Shown in pieces: positions 46,001-56,866 of a stretch of DNA of 64,000 nucleotides. The first letter of the stretch is position 1. The number at the start of each line of letters is the position of its first letter. Source of the DNA: Ryuthela nishihirai (Eukaryota > Arthropoda > Arachnida > Araneae > Heptathelidae); assembly GCA_038380435.1 (NCBI GenBank), contig JAWZYU010000011.1, forward strand, positions 86,714,501-86,778,500. The letters are read 5' to 3'. The notes beneath the pieces are model-generated. The model was not told the origin of the DNA. It saw nothing but the letters and a program-made list of their open reading frames with translations, and made no database searches. A program made the translations under genes and the position numbers.

Positions 46001-46958
46001 ACATGCAACATAGAATATAATGATAAAAAGGAAACTTTCCATTTATTGGTTCAACAATTTCCGAGGATGCTTATGATATAGTTATATATTCCTGGGATTT
46101 GTCAATAACAGATTCTTCCAGTCAGCACATCTAATCTCTTTTTGCACAATACCAGCCCTAACACTCTGAGTTCTGTTACAGACATACAACTCATGCTCCA
46201 TACCTAGCCTGAAACAACCAGTCAATGTTCCATTATACAATTTTAGCAACACTCACACACAAAAAAAAAATACTATGATAAATTATATCAAAAACCAAAT
46301 TACCTTTGCCAATGTGTTCTTCATGGTCGTCATGAACTAATGCCAATTATAGCGTTCAATTGATTAGTTTACAGTACATATGTAGCAGAACTCAGTGTTA
46401 AAGCTGGTATGCAAAATTACCCGAATCCATCACCCCCCCCCCCATCTTTAACAATTTCTGTTTTCTGAGGATGGAAACTGGGCTTTATGGTGTGTGACAC
46501 AATGTCAAGATTTTTCTTACACTCCTAGCTTGATTTGCCTGGCAAACTGGCACTTCTATTTATTATACTGAGTAATATTATAGGAAAATTCAAAGAATTT
46601 TTGAAAAAAAAAAAAAAGCTGTTTCTTCAAATTAAAATTTTTTTTACCTTTTAAATGAAGATATTTATTTTTTATCATATATTTTTTTTTCTTTTTATTC
46701 GGGATAATTTTAAGTGAACCATTTGCTTCTATGGATGCTTTGCCACTGCTATAGAGCCACAGTCTCTTTCAAATAGCATTTTTAATCCTGTTGTTTATAA
46801 GCTTCCTGGCAAACAAACTTCTTTTGGGACCAACATGATGATATTTTCCAAATTGCTGGTTTAGATTCTATGGTAACATGGCTCTGGGAAGCTCACTCTC
46901 CTGAATTTAGCACCTTTACATTATTTATCAAGTAAGAAATATATCAAACAAGTATATA
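46001..46958. other. PGAP1 intron, no gene
   Basis: AT-rich with a poly(C) run at ~46433 and poly(A)/poly(T) runs. No gene recognised. Confidence 0.55.
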
Positions 46959-47871
46959 TGTTACCACTAAAGCTCGAAAGCCATTAATGTGCACATTACC
47001 TAGCTAATCTGCAGATTAACTGATTTACTGCGTTAACGTGCGGAATCAAGAGTTTTCCGCATTTTACCTAGGTAATGTGCACATTAACGGCTTCCATATC
47101 ATTAAAGTTCAAAAGTTTGTTTCTCTCATTTCCTTTCCCTACTCCTTCCCCCTCTCCCTCCACTTTTAGTTTCGTTTCGCCAGTGTCTTGTCGTCGCCGG
47201 TCGTTTTTATTTCTCATAATTTGCGTCGGCTGCTAGTGCGTAGCATAGCTAATTCTGTTTTCAAATTCGTTTCTGCCTGTTAGCGCGTGAATTTGTGTTG
47301 TGATATTTTTAAAGCAGATAAATTTAGCTCCTATTATGCAAGCAAGCACCAAGGACCCTTTCTACTGTCCAAATTATAGTCATGTGACTAAAGATTCATA
47401 CTTAAGAGATTCACCACTGACGGATTCGTTCTCACTTGGCCTCCGCTCATCCGGGGCGTTTCATGATATTTCGGAACACTGAGTCACGTGACCCGAAGAT
47501 TGAGACTCGAGATTCATCACTTGACAGATTCGTTCTCACTTGGCCTTCGCTCATTTGGGGTGTTTTTTATAATGCGGCAGGTGGTGTACTGTAGAGCTAG
47601 ATACGTTATCTGAATAATAGGATAGTCAAAAAACGAAAAAGTACAATGTACCGGCTATTATCAATTCCGATAATAGCCGATACACCATATTTTATTTTCA
47701 CTTTAACGAGTGCCTAGTAGGTAAAGTGCAGATTATCCAGGTAATTTGCAGATTACCTAGGTAATTTGAGAAATGAAACAATTTTTGGCACGTTAACGAA
47801 TCACCCTAGTTAATCTGCACAATACCTAGATAATCTGTAGAATAACTGAATTCTGCACTTTAGCAGTAACA
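46959..47871. mobile_element. Foldback-type DNA element with long terminal inverted repeats
   Basis: Left end TGTTACCACTAAAGC and right end (reverse complement) TGTTACTGCTAAAGT begin ~90-100-bp inverted repeats rich in the motif TAATCTGCA / ACCTAG(G/A)TAAT, flanked on both sides by TATATA (46953-46958, 47872-47877). The left end itself contains an inner inverted pair (CATTAATGTGCACATTACCT and its complement near 47069-47090). The interior (47120-47600) has more CpG than its surroundings, a tandem duplication with 'GATTCGTTCTCACTTGGCCT' at ~47422 and ~47530, and a small palindrome CGGCTATTATC/GATAATAGCCG (~47652-47682). No transposase. Confidence 0.75.
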
Positions 47872-47877
47872 TATATA

Positions 47878-48346
47878 GAATATACAGGATTTTATGGAGA
47901 CATATAGAAGAAGTATTTGCAAAAATCACACCACAGATGCTGCAAAATGTGTTCTGCAATGCTGCTAACAGATTTGAGATCTGTAGAGATTAGTGCTTAC
48001 GTAGAATCAAATACTTATTGTTATTAATTAATAATTACTACATACTTGATGCTATAAATTAATAATAGTGTTAACAAATATATCTGATAATATTATTGCA
48101 TAATTTACTCCTTTTTGTTTCGATATCTGTAAAATCAGTGGTTACTTGATAAACATCTTGTGTAGTAATAATAATTGTTATACACGTAGATGACATAGAC
48201 ATCTAAACTCTTAAATGCTAACCTTAAATGTTTCACAAAAATGTAAATTTTTTAATTGAAACCACATTTTGTTAGAACTCTATGTTGTATTTATTATAGT
48301 AAACTTGTATTTTTATTATTTGTTAATGAAGTAATTGTGCTTTCAG
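47878..48346 (+). other. PGAP1 intron, no gene
   Basis: AT-rich; ends with the acceptor GTGCTTTCAG at 48346. Confidence 0.6.
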
Positions 48347-48531
48347 TTGTTTCATTGGACTATCTCCTGGTGCGTTTCTATCAAAAAATATATGAAAATT
48401 GGAAAGAAGATAAAAGTAGTATTCATGAAATTCCAGTTGTATCAGTAGGGGGAGGTGATAGAGATATTCTTGTCAGAAGTGAACTAACCTCTCTACCATC
48501 ATACAACAGCTCTATAAACATTCACGTAATA
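48347..48531 (+). CDS. PGAP1: PGAP1 exon iv
   Basis: This 185-nt exon, with the carried-over G, gives 62 codons. Segments read VSLDYLLVRFYQKIYENW, then EIPVVSVGGGDRDILVRSEL and TSLPSYNSSINIHVI. PGAP1 family members share DxxxxxFYxxVxxxW, 'S(I/V)(A/G)GG(F/Y)RDxxV' and a following LTxLP. The SVGGGDRD block is characteristic of the catalytic-domain end. The donor is GTAAGT and phase is 0. The next family segment (SSAVP...WVSTDH) is not found within the window, so the following exon lies beyond 64000. Confidence 0.93.
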
Positions 48532-48697
48532 GTAAGTGATGCTTTAATATTTAAAAAAAAAAATTCCATAGCAAAACTAAATTTTATTGTTAAGTTGTAA
48601 ATTGATGTATATTTTTATAAACATAAATATATACATCAATATACAACTCAATGTCAGTCAAGAAACAACATTAAATTCTCTCATGCAAACTGTGTTT
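48532..48697 (+). other. PGAP1 intron start
   Basis: AT-rich; contains a short inverted repeat ATTGATGTATAT / ATATACATCAAT near 48601-48640. No gene. Confidence 0.5.
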
Positions 48698-48705
48698 CTC
48701 TAGAT

Positions 48706-49943
48706 CAGTGTTTTTTAAACTGGGTTTCATGAAATGTCATGGAAATTTCAATATTGTAGACGTTGCTTGCGAAACCGGTAGAAAAAAAAGCCTTTATCTC
48801 TCATATATCTATACTAATATATCTCAGTGAAAATGTCAATCAAACATATATAATAATCCCTTCATTTGTTTCACTATAATTGTTTCATCTATCGATGTTA
48901 CACCGTATCTTGTAGAAAAGTATAGTCTAATTAGTAGATTAATCTACTAATATTTGTCAACAAAAACTGTTGTTGTAATACCGACCAAGCTCAACTAAAT
49001 TCTGCATGGAAAATTCTATTACAAAACTTTCCACAAAGCAATATGTCTTTGCCACAGTTATTAAGCCAAAAATTCATCATCAAACTATAATTCCCCAATG
49101 ATCACCAGCACCTCTTGTGATAGCTGACTTCGCCTATTACACTGCATGACTTGTGCATCACATCTTTGCACTGCTACAATTTGAAGCAGGACTTAGAACT
49201 TTGAAATTTTACTTACTTTTGTAAGTTAATTCTTCTATCATTGTATGTCTGAAGAAGTCCTAATAGGATGAAATTGATAACTTTGTTTATATACTCTGTT
49301 ACACTGCTTAATAATCATCTCATCTGTTAATTTTATCCATCTTAATGATTAGTGTACAAAATTTAGTAAGTATAAACTTCTAAAATGTTGTTTAGCCTTC
49401 ATATTTATTCCATCTACTACACTTTTCTACAAGACATGGTTAACATCAATAGATGAAACAGTTATTGTGAAACAAACAAAGGAACTATTATATATGTTTG
49501 ATCTATTATTTTCCTTTCATACTTTTGGGGCAGTTAAGCTGTTAAATGAAGACTATCCTGGGATTTCAAGGCATGTTGCTTAAATACCTGCTGTAGTTTC
49601 TAACCACTTACTATGTGAATGGAATTTTTATGATATAGTTTGATAAAGAAGCAAATGCAGAAATAAACTTGATGCTGAGGCCTACCTCAAGTTGTAAATG
49701 TTGCCCCTTACCCAAATTTCAAATTTTTATGCTCTTTGAAACAACCTCATCCTTCTTACTGAGAAATTAACATAAAATAAACTTTATTCAATAAAGATAC
49801 TTTTTATGTTGTTTTCATTAATATTTTATTTGTGCCTGTGTATATTTATGTTTGTATTACCAGCTTTGCAAACATTTGGGATTTCATGTAAGATTTAATT
49901 TTGGAAAAAGGGTTCTATGGTTAAAAAAGTTTTAAAACCACTG
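48706..49943. mobile_element. hAT transposon remnant, 1,238 bp, with 8-bp TSD
   Basis: The ends are CAGTGTTTTTTAAACTGG and (reverse complement) CAGTGGTTTTAAAACTTT, with an exact 8-bp target duplication CTCTAGAT at 48698-48705 and 49944-49951. On +, near 49655-49700, 'RNKLDAEAYLKL' resembles the hAT C-terminal block RNRLDxExDLRLxLS, so a transposase was once encoded. Two inner segments (48838-48925 and 49425-49512) are inverted copies of each other (AAACATATATAATA..., GTTTCATCTAT(C/T)GATGTTA). Confidence 0.88.
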
Positions 49944-49994
49944 CTCTAGATGATAAAACTCTTCCTAGCAACAGATATTTGTAGTTCATAACAA

Positions 49995-50298
49995 GAATTC
50001 CTTTAACCCTTACAGTGTCTGGTTTCTGAAACTGAACTCATTGTAGAGGCAGGATTTATTTTGAAGTGTTTCAGAAAATAAAATAAGCAACTTTAGAACC
50101 TCATCCTGAAGTAACTTATGAATGGAAATATGTTATATACCAAAATAAAGAGCTTTTAACTGCGCTTAATAAAATATAATAAAAATAATGAAATGCAAAG
50201 AAAAAAAATGGTAGGTTAAATTTTTTAAGCATTTTTTTAAAACATTGCAAAATTTTGCTATATTTTTTTTCCACGTTATCTTTAGTAAAATTTCAAAA
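49995..50298. repeat. Dispersed repeat family C copy
   Basis: 'CAACTTTAGAACCTC', 'TTATGAATGGAAATATGTTATATACC', and 'AATAAAGAGCTTTTAACT' follow the order seen at 25470-25560 and 25865-25960. No coding capacity. Confidence 0.5.
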
Positions 50299-50302
50299 AT
50301 AT

Positions 50303-50838
50303 TGTTGCGAATTACAAAATGGATAGGCACTGAGCGTGAGTATTAATAACTATATTTTAAAACCAATTACAATACAATGAAAATTGTTACCAAAAAATAT
50401 ATGGATGAAGTATCTTATAAACAAATTAACTACTATCATGCATAAGTCATTAACCTTTTTGTACAGAGTATAAAATATCAGCTCTGTCTATTCTACTAAA
50501 TACTACCTCTTCACTTTGTTTACCATGTCACTTGAATATCTTCAGACGTAAACAAACTCTTGTCCTGTGCTAGTTCACTAAACTTTTATTACTAACAACA
50601 GAAAACAAACACCCACACACACACTAATAAATATACTAATTATTTTTACTTAATGCACACTGAATCAGACCATCTGAACGTCCTTTCAGATCTCACAACT
50701 TTTAGCACACTGCACTGTTCTTTTTCTAATTCTTCCGTCATTCCAAGTTCCAATTCATTGGCTAATTAAATCTCTCGTAGAAGCACACACGAGGGTTTAA
50801 GTCATGAAGTCACTGTTGCTCATTCATCTGTCATGACA
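50303..50838 (-). repeat. 3' LTR of family B copy 1
   Basis: 536 bp, homologous to 62643-63189. A polypurine tract (TAAGAAGGGAGCAG on the minus strand, 50839-50852) adjoins it, as expected for plus-strand DNA priming next to a 3' LTR. Confidence 0.92.
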
Positions 50839-50860
50839 CTGCTCCCTTCTTAGGTCTTGT

Positions 50861-52378
50861 TCATCCCGAACATTCTGGATTCTGAAGCTTCTTCAGTTCT
50901 TCGATGAAACAGGACCAAACGATCCACGTGAACCACCTTGCACTTTGTAGCTGGATGTCGACGAATGCGATATACCATGTCGTTAATCCTGTTAACTATC
51001 GTATATGGACCTTCCCAAGGTTTCTGAAGTTTTGGAGATAGTCTCTTCTTTCTATGTGGATTGTATAGCCAGACAAGATCTCCTTGATGGAAAACAGTTC
51101 TATTTATTTTACTGTCATATCTTGTTTTGGTTCTGTCACTGGCTATGTTGATGTTATGTCTAACGGAGTGATGGATTTCTTCTAGTCATTGTTGTAATTC
51201 TTGTACGTATTGTGGAGCAGACACAGGCATTGCTTCGGGCCGACCATATAAAAGGTCACAGGGAAGATGTAACTCTCTTCCAGAGAGCATCATGGAAGGT
51301 GTCTGTCCAGTTGTCTCATGCACTACCATTCTATATGCCAGCAAAAGGAGTGGTATATGGCGATCCCAGTCACGTTGGTGGTCGTTCACAAATAATGCTA
51401 GATGCTGTGTTATTGTTCTATTGAATCTTTCAACCATACCATCTGACTGAGGGTGTAAGGGAGTTGTTCTGGTTTTCTGAATGCCTAATAGTTGGCAGAT
51501 GCCTTTAAACACATTGGATTCAAAATTCCGTCCTTGGTCAGAGTGGAGTTGTAAAGGTACTCCATACCTACTAATGAAGTTATTAACTATAATCTCTGCC
51601 ACTGTTGTTGCTTCCTGGTCTTGGATGGAATATACCTCAGGCCACTTTGTGAAATAATCCATTACCACTAATAAGTATCGATTTCCATCATCAGTTCTAG
51701 GAAACGGACCCATTATATCAATGGCTATTCTTTCAAAAGGGGCACCAACGTTATACGTCTGCAGCTGACCCCGACTCCTAGTCTTAGGTCCATTCTTTGC
51801 TGCACAGGCTTCACATTGCCTACACCATCTTTCAGCGTCTGCCCTACTTTTCAACCAATGAAATCGTTCTCTGGCTTTGGCTAATGTCTTATTAACAGTG
51901 TCCTCCAGTGGCACTATCATGTACATCTTTCATCACAAGTTCCACTCGGGAGTGAGGAAGGATTATCTGCCAATGGATCAGCTGTCCAGTGGGATTCTCC
52001 CATCTTCTGTATAATACATCGTCTGTCATTTTTAAGGAGTCCCACTGTGCCCAGTAACTTTTAGTAGTTGGACTATACCTTGAGATTTGCTCCCAATTAG
52101 GTCTTACATCAGATTTTTCAATCAATTCTAATATTGGTTTTATATCTTCATCATCTAGTTGAGCCTTTCTGATTTCAATTGGATTCCAGATGTTAGAGGT
52201 ATCACTGTTTGCTTGTGTCGATACTATTTGTCTTATGGGCAATATCTCTTTAGTTCCAAATTTCAGTTCTGCATTATGGCAATGTTTACAGTTGCCAATA
52301 CATGGGCATCTGGAAAGAGCATCTGCATTCTTATGCATTTTACCACTTCGATGTTCGATGGAGAAATCGTATTCTTTT
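50861..52378 (-). pseudogene. Family B pol: RNase H end and integrase
   Basis: The minus strand reads the RNase H end (EYDFSIEHRSGKMHKNADAL), a CPCIGNCKHC cysteine cluster, the linker, the integrase N-terminus (ERFHWLKSRADAERWCRQC), and the DDE core: 'FERIAIDIMGPFPRTDDG' (Asp, ~51720), 'LHSDQGRNFESNVF' (Asp, ~51530) and 'QSDGMVERFNRT' (Glu, ~51430). The C-terminus has 'LHLPCDLLYGRPE', then after a TGA at 51186-51188 'LEEIHHSVRHNIN' and 'WEGPYTIVNRINDMVYRIRR', ending with TGA at 50861. Integrase inserts the cDNA into the genome. The catalytic triad is present; a frameshift lies near 51900-51930. Confidence 0.9.
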
Positions 52379-53065
52379 TGTAACGCTCCAAACAAATTGC
52401 AAAATACTTAAAGTTTTATGCTCCGGATAGCTTAGACGGGCGCCAGGCAATTATTAACAAATTGCCAAAATGTAGAATAAGTTGATTTAGGGTTCAAATG
52501 CCAGCGAGCGTTCATAAGTAAGAGTCCAAAAACGATTCTTAACAAAATAAGAGTTAATATAAAAAAGTTCCTAAATTGGCGTTGCTCAAGATAAAAACTA
52601 CAGACTCAAAAGTTTGTAACAAAACAAAATAGATTTATTTCCAAAATAATTAACTCACCAAGACATCAATGAAGAAACTAAAATCTGTGCTACACGCACC
52701 TTACTACATCTCTCTGCTCTCTCTACAACTCTCCAGTGCTTAGTCTCTACAACTCTCAAGTGACAAATCCCTCAAGTGCCTCGCAGGGCACGGTTTTGAC
52801 AATGGGCCGGCGCATGCCGGAAAAGACATTTGCATACAATGATGAAGGACGCAAGCTATGACGCAAGAGGGGGCGTGTCCTTGGCACGCGCTTTAACGGT
52901 TACGGTCGGAAGTTCGGAGTTGCGCGTACGCAACTCCTAGAAACTTGAAAACGAGTGCTGTGATGCCGAAAAGGAAATAAAAAAAAAATCCCCAAAATGA
53001 TAAATATAACATAAATTAAACAAAACTGGTTAAGGTAAAGCAAAAGTGAATGATGGGGCATCACA
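52379..53065 (-). repeat. 3' LTR of family A copy 2
   Basis: TGTAACGCTCC...GGGGCATCACA on +; 687 bp. The polypurine tract GGAAGGGGGAGT (minus strand, 53066-53077) abuts it. Confidence 0.95.
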
Positions 53066-54627
53066 ACTCCCCCTTCCAAAGGGAGTCAAAATGATTGACC
53101 TAACAAATTTTGACGAGCAATTTTGAATAAAGGACACATCTTACGTCATTTACACATGGCTAAACATAAATAAGTAGAAGTATGCTAGCGCAAATTCGGA
53201 TATGATGAACTATTCTTACTTTGACACAATTTTCCAGCACAACCAAAGGTACCTCCTCCCTTTTCCTCCTAACAAAAATATGTATTTAAACAGCTAACCT
53301 AGTGTACTTACGTACCAGTGGCTGTGACAGTTAACTGTATACTAGCATCATCGGTCTAACTAGTATCACATTCTGATACAAACTCGAAATTGGCATATCT
53401 TGAACTGTACAGAAAATAAGGTTAATGAACTCCTAACTTTTCTAAGTCTAAAAATGTTAAAAAGATGAAAAGAAAAATGATTCATTACATATGTTGTTAG
53501 CGGGGTAATAACTTCCGCTTTTCCCCTAACCACAATAAAAATTCGTGAAAGCTAAATCTTCTCCTAAATCACATAAAAAAAATGGGTATTCGAACACCGT
53601 TATCTCCTCCTAATTACATTCAAATACGCAAAGCTAAGAAAATTCAAAATTTACAAACAAGCGGGATTGTAATCATCCGCTAATTCTTCTCCTATTCACA
53701 GAAATCGCGATCTAGCTGAAATAAAAAATCATTAGTTACCTCCCCCTTCAGAGCTAACGTCCCCCTCCCAAAGGAGTTATGCTGATAACAACTCTGTTAT
53801 CAGACTAGGCCATTTGGGGACAGCTCCAAAAAGGTACTCACAAAAAAAACAAAATTCTGCAATCATCATCATGGTCATCATCTATATATACCAATAAATA
53901 CTGCCAATGTCATCCACAAAAATTACGTATCATTGACACATAAATATTACTGATGACACTGAACAGATTTAAACACATATACATAAATCGTATCTAAGAA
54001 TAAAGAAAAAAGAGTGTAAATTATTTATAATATACGATGATAACATTTCATCCAATAACTTTTACATGAATCTCCTTTTTTTTTTACATAAATTCACTTT
54101 GGAATGCACGTTATTTTACAATACAAATTCTTAAATCACTAATTCTCTTTCACTCTTCTCATTCATATCCAGAAACATTTTACAATTTCTAAACTTTCCA
54201 ATATCGACTTACAAAATTTTCAGCTATCAGTCAGCTGAAAAAAAAAAATCTACAAAAATGCATTTTAACTCACGTAAATACAATAACTAGAACTTCGATG
54301 AACAAGAATGCAAAAGAAAATTCTATTCACACAGTATAAACTCGAACTACAAAAATTTCACTTTTCAAAAATAAATATCGAACTCTAAAGTTTCAACAAG
54401 AAATTAAACATCGCTAACTATATAATTCACAATAAGGCTTCTTCTTCGTCTTCATCTATTCCGAAAAGAAAAACATTTTATAACTCAATCACGTGCCAAG
54501 TGAAAGAAAAATATACTTAAATTTCATTGTTGGCACTCCGTGGTGATAAATCATCTAGTCAGTTTCCGATAACATCCTTCCGTCGTCGTTGGGTGGCTTC
54601 ACGTAAAGTTGTTACTGAAGATCTCGT
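53066..54627 (-). other. Noncoding region of family A copy 2
   Basis: About 1.5 kb with no ORF of note on either strand. It is homologous to 2923-4570 of copy 1, with many small indels that show no preference for multiples of three. It contains the 'CAAAGGTACCTCCTCCC' stretch (~53245) and the small inverted pair AACTCTGTTATC/GATAACA near 53780. Confidence 0.7.
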
Positions 54628-55300
54628 TCAAGTCAAGTCGTCGCTGTAGATCTCTCTCGTGACGTTATCTTCCCGATGTTCGCTGCTTCGCTGCCGGTTG
54701 TCGCTCTGCAGGCTCTGGTCGTTTCGTCGGCTTTTCGTTGCTCCGTGCGGATTTTTGAAGAACCTTTTCTCGTACTTTCTAGGCTTATTGGTGTCCGCCT
54801 CCAAATGACGCTTTAATAGTTGAGGACCTCCAGACTTGTCAGGAATACTTGCGGTCGGCACAACTTCTTGGTTGGTTTTTTCTTCACTTAAATCAGACTC
54901 AAAATTATTTTCATTATTATTACTTTCTTTTAAAACTTCTACTTTAAAAACCTTTTCAAAAACGGCTTCCTCATACGATTCTTCTACTTCACAAACTTCG
55001 TTATTTAAACACTCATTATTTGCACTAACGGGACATTTTATAGGTGCTTCTGAAATAATCTGTTCTGGACCACAAAGGTAAGTCAAAAAGTCCACGGGAC
55101 CGCGGCTGCACTGTCAATTGACATTCTTCATTAATACCATCGAAAACTTGTTCTTTAGCAAACGGAAGATCGACTTCTGTATCGTTTCGATCTGTTATTT
55201 TAGTTACTTCGTGGCAATCAGTAACAAAAGGTAAAGCCATAGTGGCAAGGCATAACTCCTGAGAGGGCTTTTCGTGAGGAACTTTGGCCTCTCGCTTCAA
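54628..55300 (-). CDS. Acidic ORF downstream of gag, family A copy 2 (frameshifted)
   Basis: Two overlapping frames (55300-55025 and 55095-54628) together match the single frame 7273-6680 of copy 1. Start of the match: ELCLATMALPFVTDCHE; middle acidic (NNEVCEVEESYEEAVFEKV); end basic (KPRKYEKRFFKNPHG). The frame overlaps the end of gag by a few bases with no ATG at the overlap, so expression by frameshifting or readthrough is possible. A 1-nt indel near 55070 splits it here. No catalytic residues are seen. The function is unknown; a lost protease lead-in is one reading. Confidence 0.6.
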
Positions 55301-56415
55301 AGATCCCGATGAAAGTTTCCCGAATTTTCATTCCTTTTATAGCAATAATTCTCAGTATGTCCTAGTCGGCCACAAAAGTTACAAGTGATAGTTTCTCTCT
55401 TTTGTTTAACCAAAGTTTTAGGTCTAGTGTTATGGTTTGAAGCTTGACGTGGCAAAAAGTCTCTACTTCGTTCATATTCTATAGTTCTAGGCGCGTTCGG
55501 CGCAAATTGTCGGGACCGTGTAACTTCCGGTCGTGCGGGAGTAATTCTACGCGACTCAACCTGATATCGCTGCTTTGGCGGGAATGGCATCCATTGTTGG
55601 TTATGTGTATTTGCTGCAGATTCTCTTCTTGCAGTGTATTGCCGAGCCAATTTGACTAACTCGGAAACTGAATTTATGTTTCGTACTTCTAGGAATTCTC
55701 GGATGGGCAAAAGTAATTGAGACAATATGCAATTTACAATATCAATTTCAGCGGCATCAGCATCGTACAGCTGGTATAATTCTACTGTACCCCATATGAA
55801 TTTTTCTATGTCATCTCTTTCCCTTTGTCTTCGTGAAAACAACTCTGTAGCTAGTTCTGTAAAATCATTATAAGCCGGATATATGTCCATGATTTCATTT
55901 TTAAATTCTTCCCAAAGTTCTATGCCATGACGACATCCTACGTTATTCCACCATTGCTTAGCACATCCAATTAGGCAAGATACTGCTAAAACAACTTTTT
56001 TATTGCTTGGCACTTCATGTAAACGGAAGTGCTCCTCCATGGACTTGACAAATGTCCACGATGACGGACGTTTCGAACCGTCGAACCTTATCTCAGGTAA
56101 AGGCCAATTAACATAAGGACTATAGTTAATGGATGGGTTGGCAAATCGTCGTTGTGGCGGTTGAAAATACTCTGTTCTATCGCTTGCTTCTGGCGGAACA
56201 GAAAATGGAACCTTACGTTCAAAGTTTCTTCGTTGGTGAACTGACGTAGCATTGTCAGCAAATTTAGGGGTTGTTGTCGTTCCCCTTTTCTCCCGATTAT
56301 CATCAAGCAGATTCATTAGCACTTTTGCTTCCATCATTACATCTTTCAATCTACCCTTTACTCTTTCTATGTCGGGAGTCATTATGGCGGAATCGGCCAT
56401 ATTGTTAGCAGACAT
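55297..56415 (-). CDS. Gag polyprotein, family A copy 2 (intact frame)
   Basis: 372 residues from the ATG at 56415 (MSANNMADSAIM). A central capsid-like region contains 'WTFVKSMEEHFRLHEVPSNK', 'QWWNNVGCRHGIELWEEFK' and 'LATELFSRRQRERDDIEKFI', a pattern of Ty3/Gypsy Gag capsid domains. A basic linker (RPEVTRSRQFAPNAPR) leads to one CCHC zinc knuckle near residues 350-365: C-NF-C-GRLG-H-TENY-C, the nucleocapsid RNA-binding motif. Gag packages the element RNA into virus-like particles in the cytoplasm. The frame has no stop. It is the only intact retrotransposon coding frame in the window besides the LINE R4 ORF. Confidence 0.9.
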   Translation of the reverse strand: MSANNMADSAIMTPDIERVKGRLKDVMMEAKVLMNLLDDNREKRGTTTTPKFADNATSVHQRRNFERKVPFSVPPEASDRTEYFQPPQRRFANPSINYSPYVNWPLPEIRFDGSKRPSSWTFVKSMEEHFRLHEVPSNKKVVLAVSCLIGCAKQWWNNVGCRHGIELWEEFKNEIMDIYPAYNDFTELATELFSRRQRERDDIEKFIWGTVELYQLYDADAAEIDIVNCILSQLLLPIREFLEVRNINSVSELVKLARQYTARRESAANTHNQQWMPFPPKQRYQVESRRITPARPEVTRSRQFAPNAPRTIEYERSRDFLPRQASNHNTRPKTLVKQKRETITCNFCGRLGHTENYCYKRNENSGNFHRDL

Positions 56416-56831
56416 GTTTAGCGGTCTGCCGAATTTTGGATTTTGGAAATTTTGAAAACCTTTTTATCTTGAGCAGCGCTCAAAGGTACTGCTATACAAC
56501 AATACTAAAGCTATAACTAAGCTTTACAAAAATATAAATTTGCTTGTAAAAAAAAAATTTTCTTATCGTCCTGCGTACTTGTGTGTCCGGACACTTCTAA
56601 TCATTACATACGACAATTATCTTAAATATTCAGCAATATCTACGCTGAAACTTCAGTACCTTTGAATAATAGACAAAAATGTTAAGCTACTTGCTCAACA
56701 AAAATTTTCGGCTTAAGCTGCCGTTAAATCTACAACTAGTACATACAACTATTGAGCTCAAAAAATTACTATCTTTGACAATCATACAAAATTTATCCAC
56801 AAATATATATACTATCGTTAAATACTGGCGA

Positions 56832-56849
56832 GTCCCTGTTCGGGCGCCA
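56832..56849 (-). promoter_or_regulatory. Primer-binding site, tRNA-Lys type
   Basis: On the minus strand the 18 bases TGGCGCCCGAACAGGGAC lie 17 nt downstream of the 5' LTR end. They are identical to the well-known primer-binding site complementary to the 3' end of tRNA-Lys,3, ending in TGG against the CCA end. It primes minus-strand DNA synthesis. Confidence 0.92.
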
Positions 56850-56866
56850 CTTCTTTTATGTGACTC

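Noticed and set aside
47300..47482. Small + ORF in the foldback element
   Set aside because: It spans part of a tandem duplication, has no recognised motif and no conserved start.
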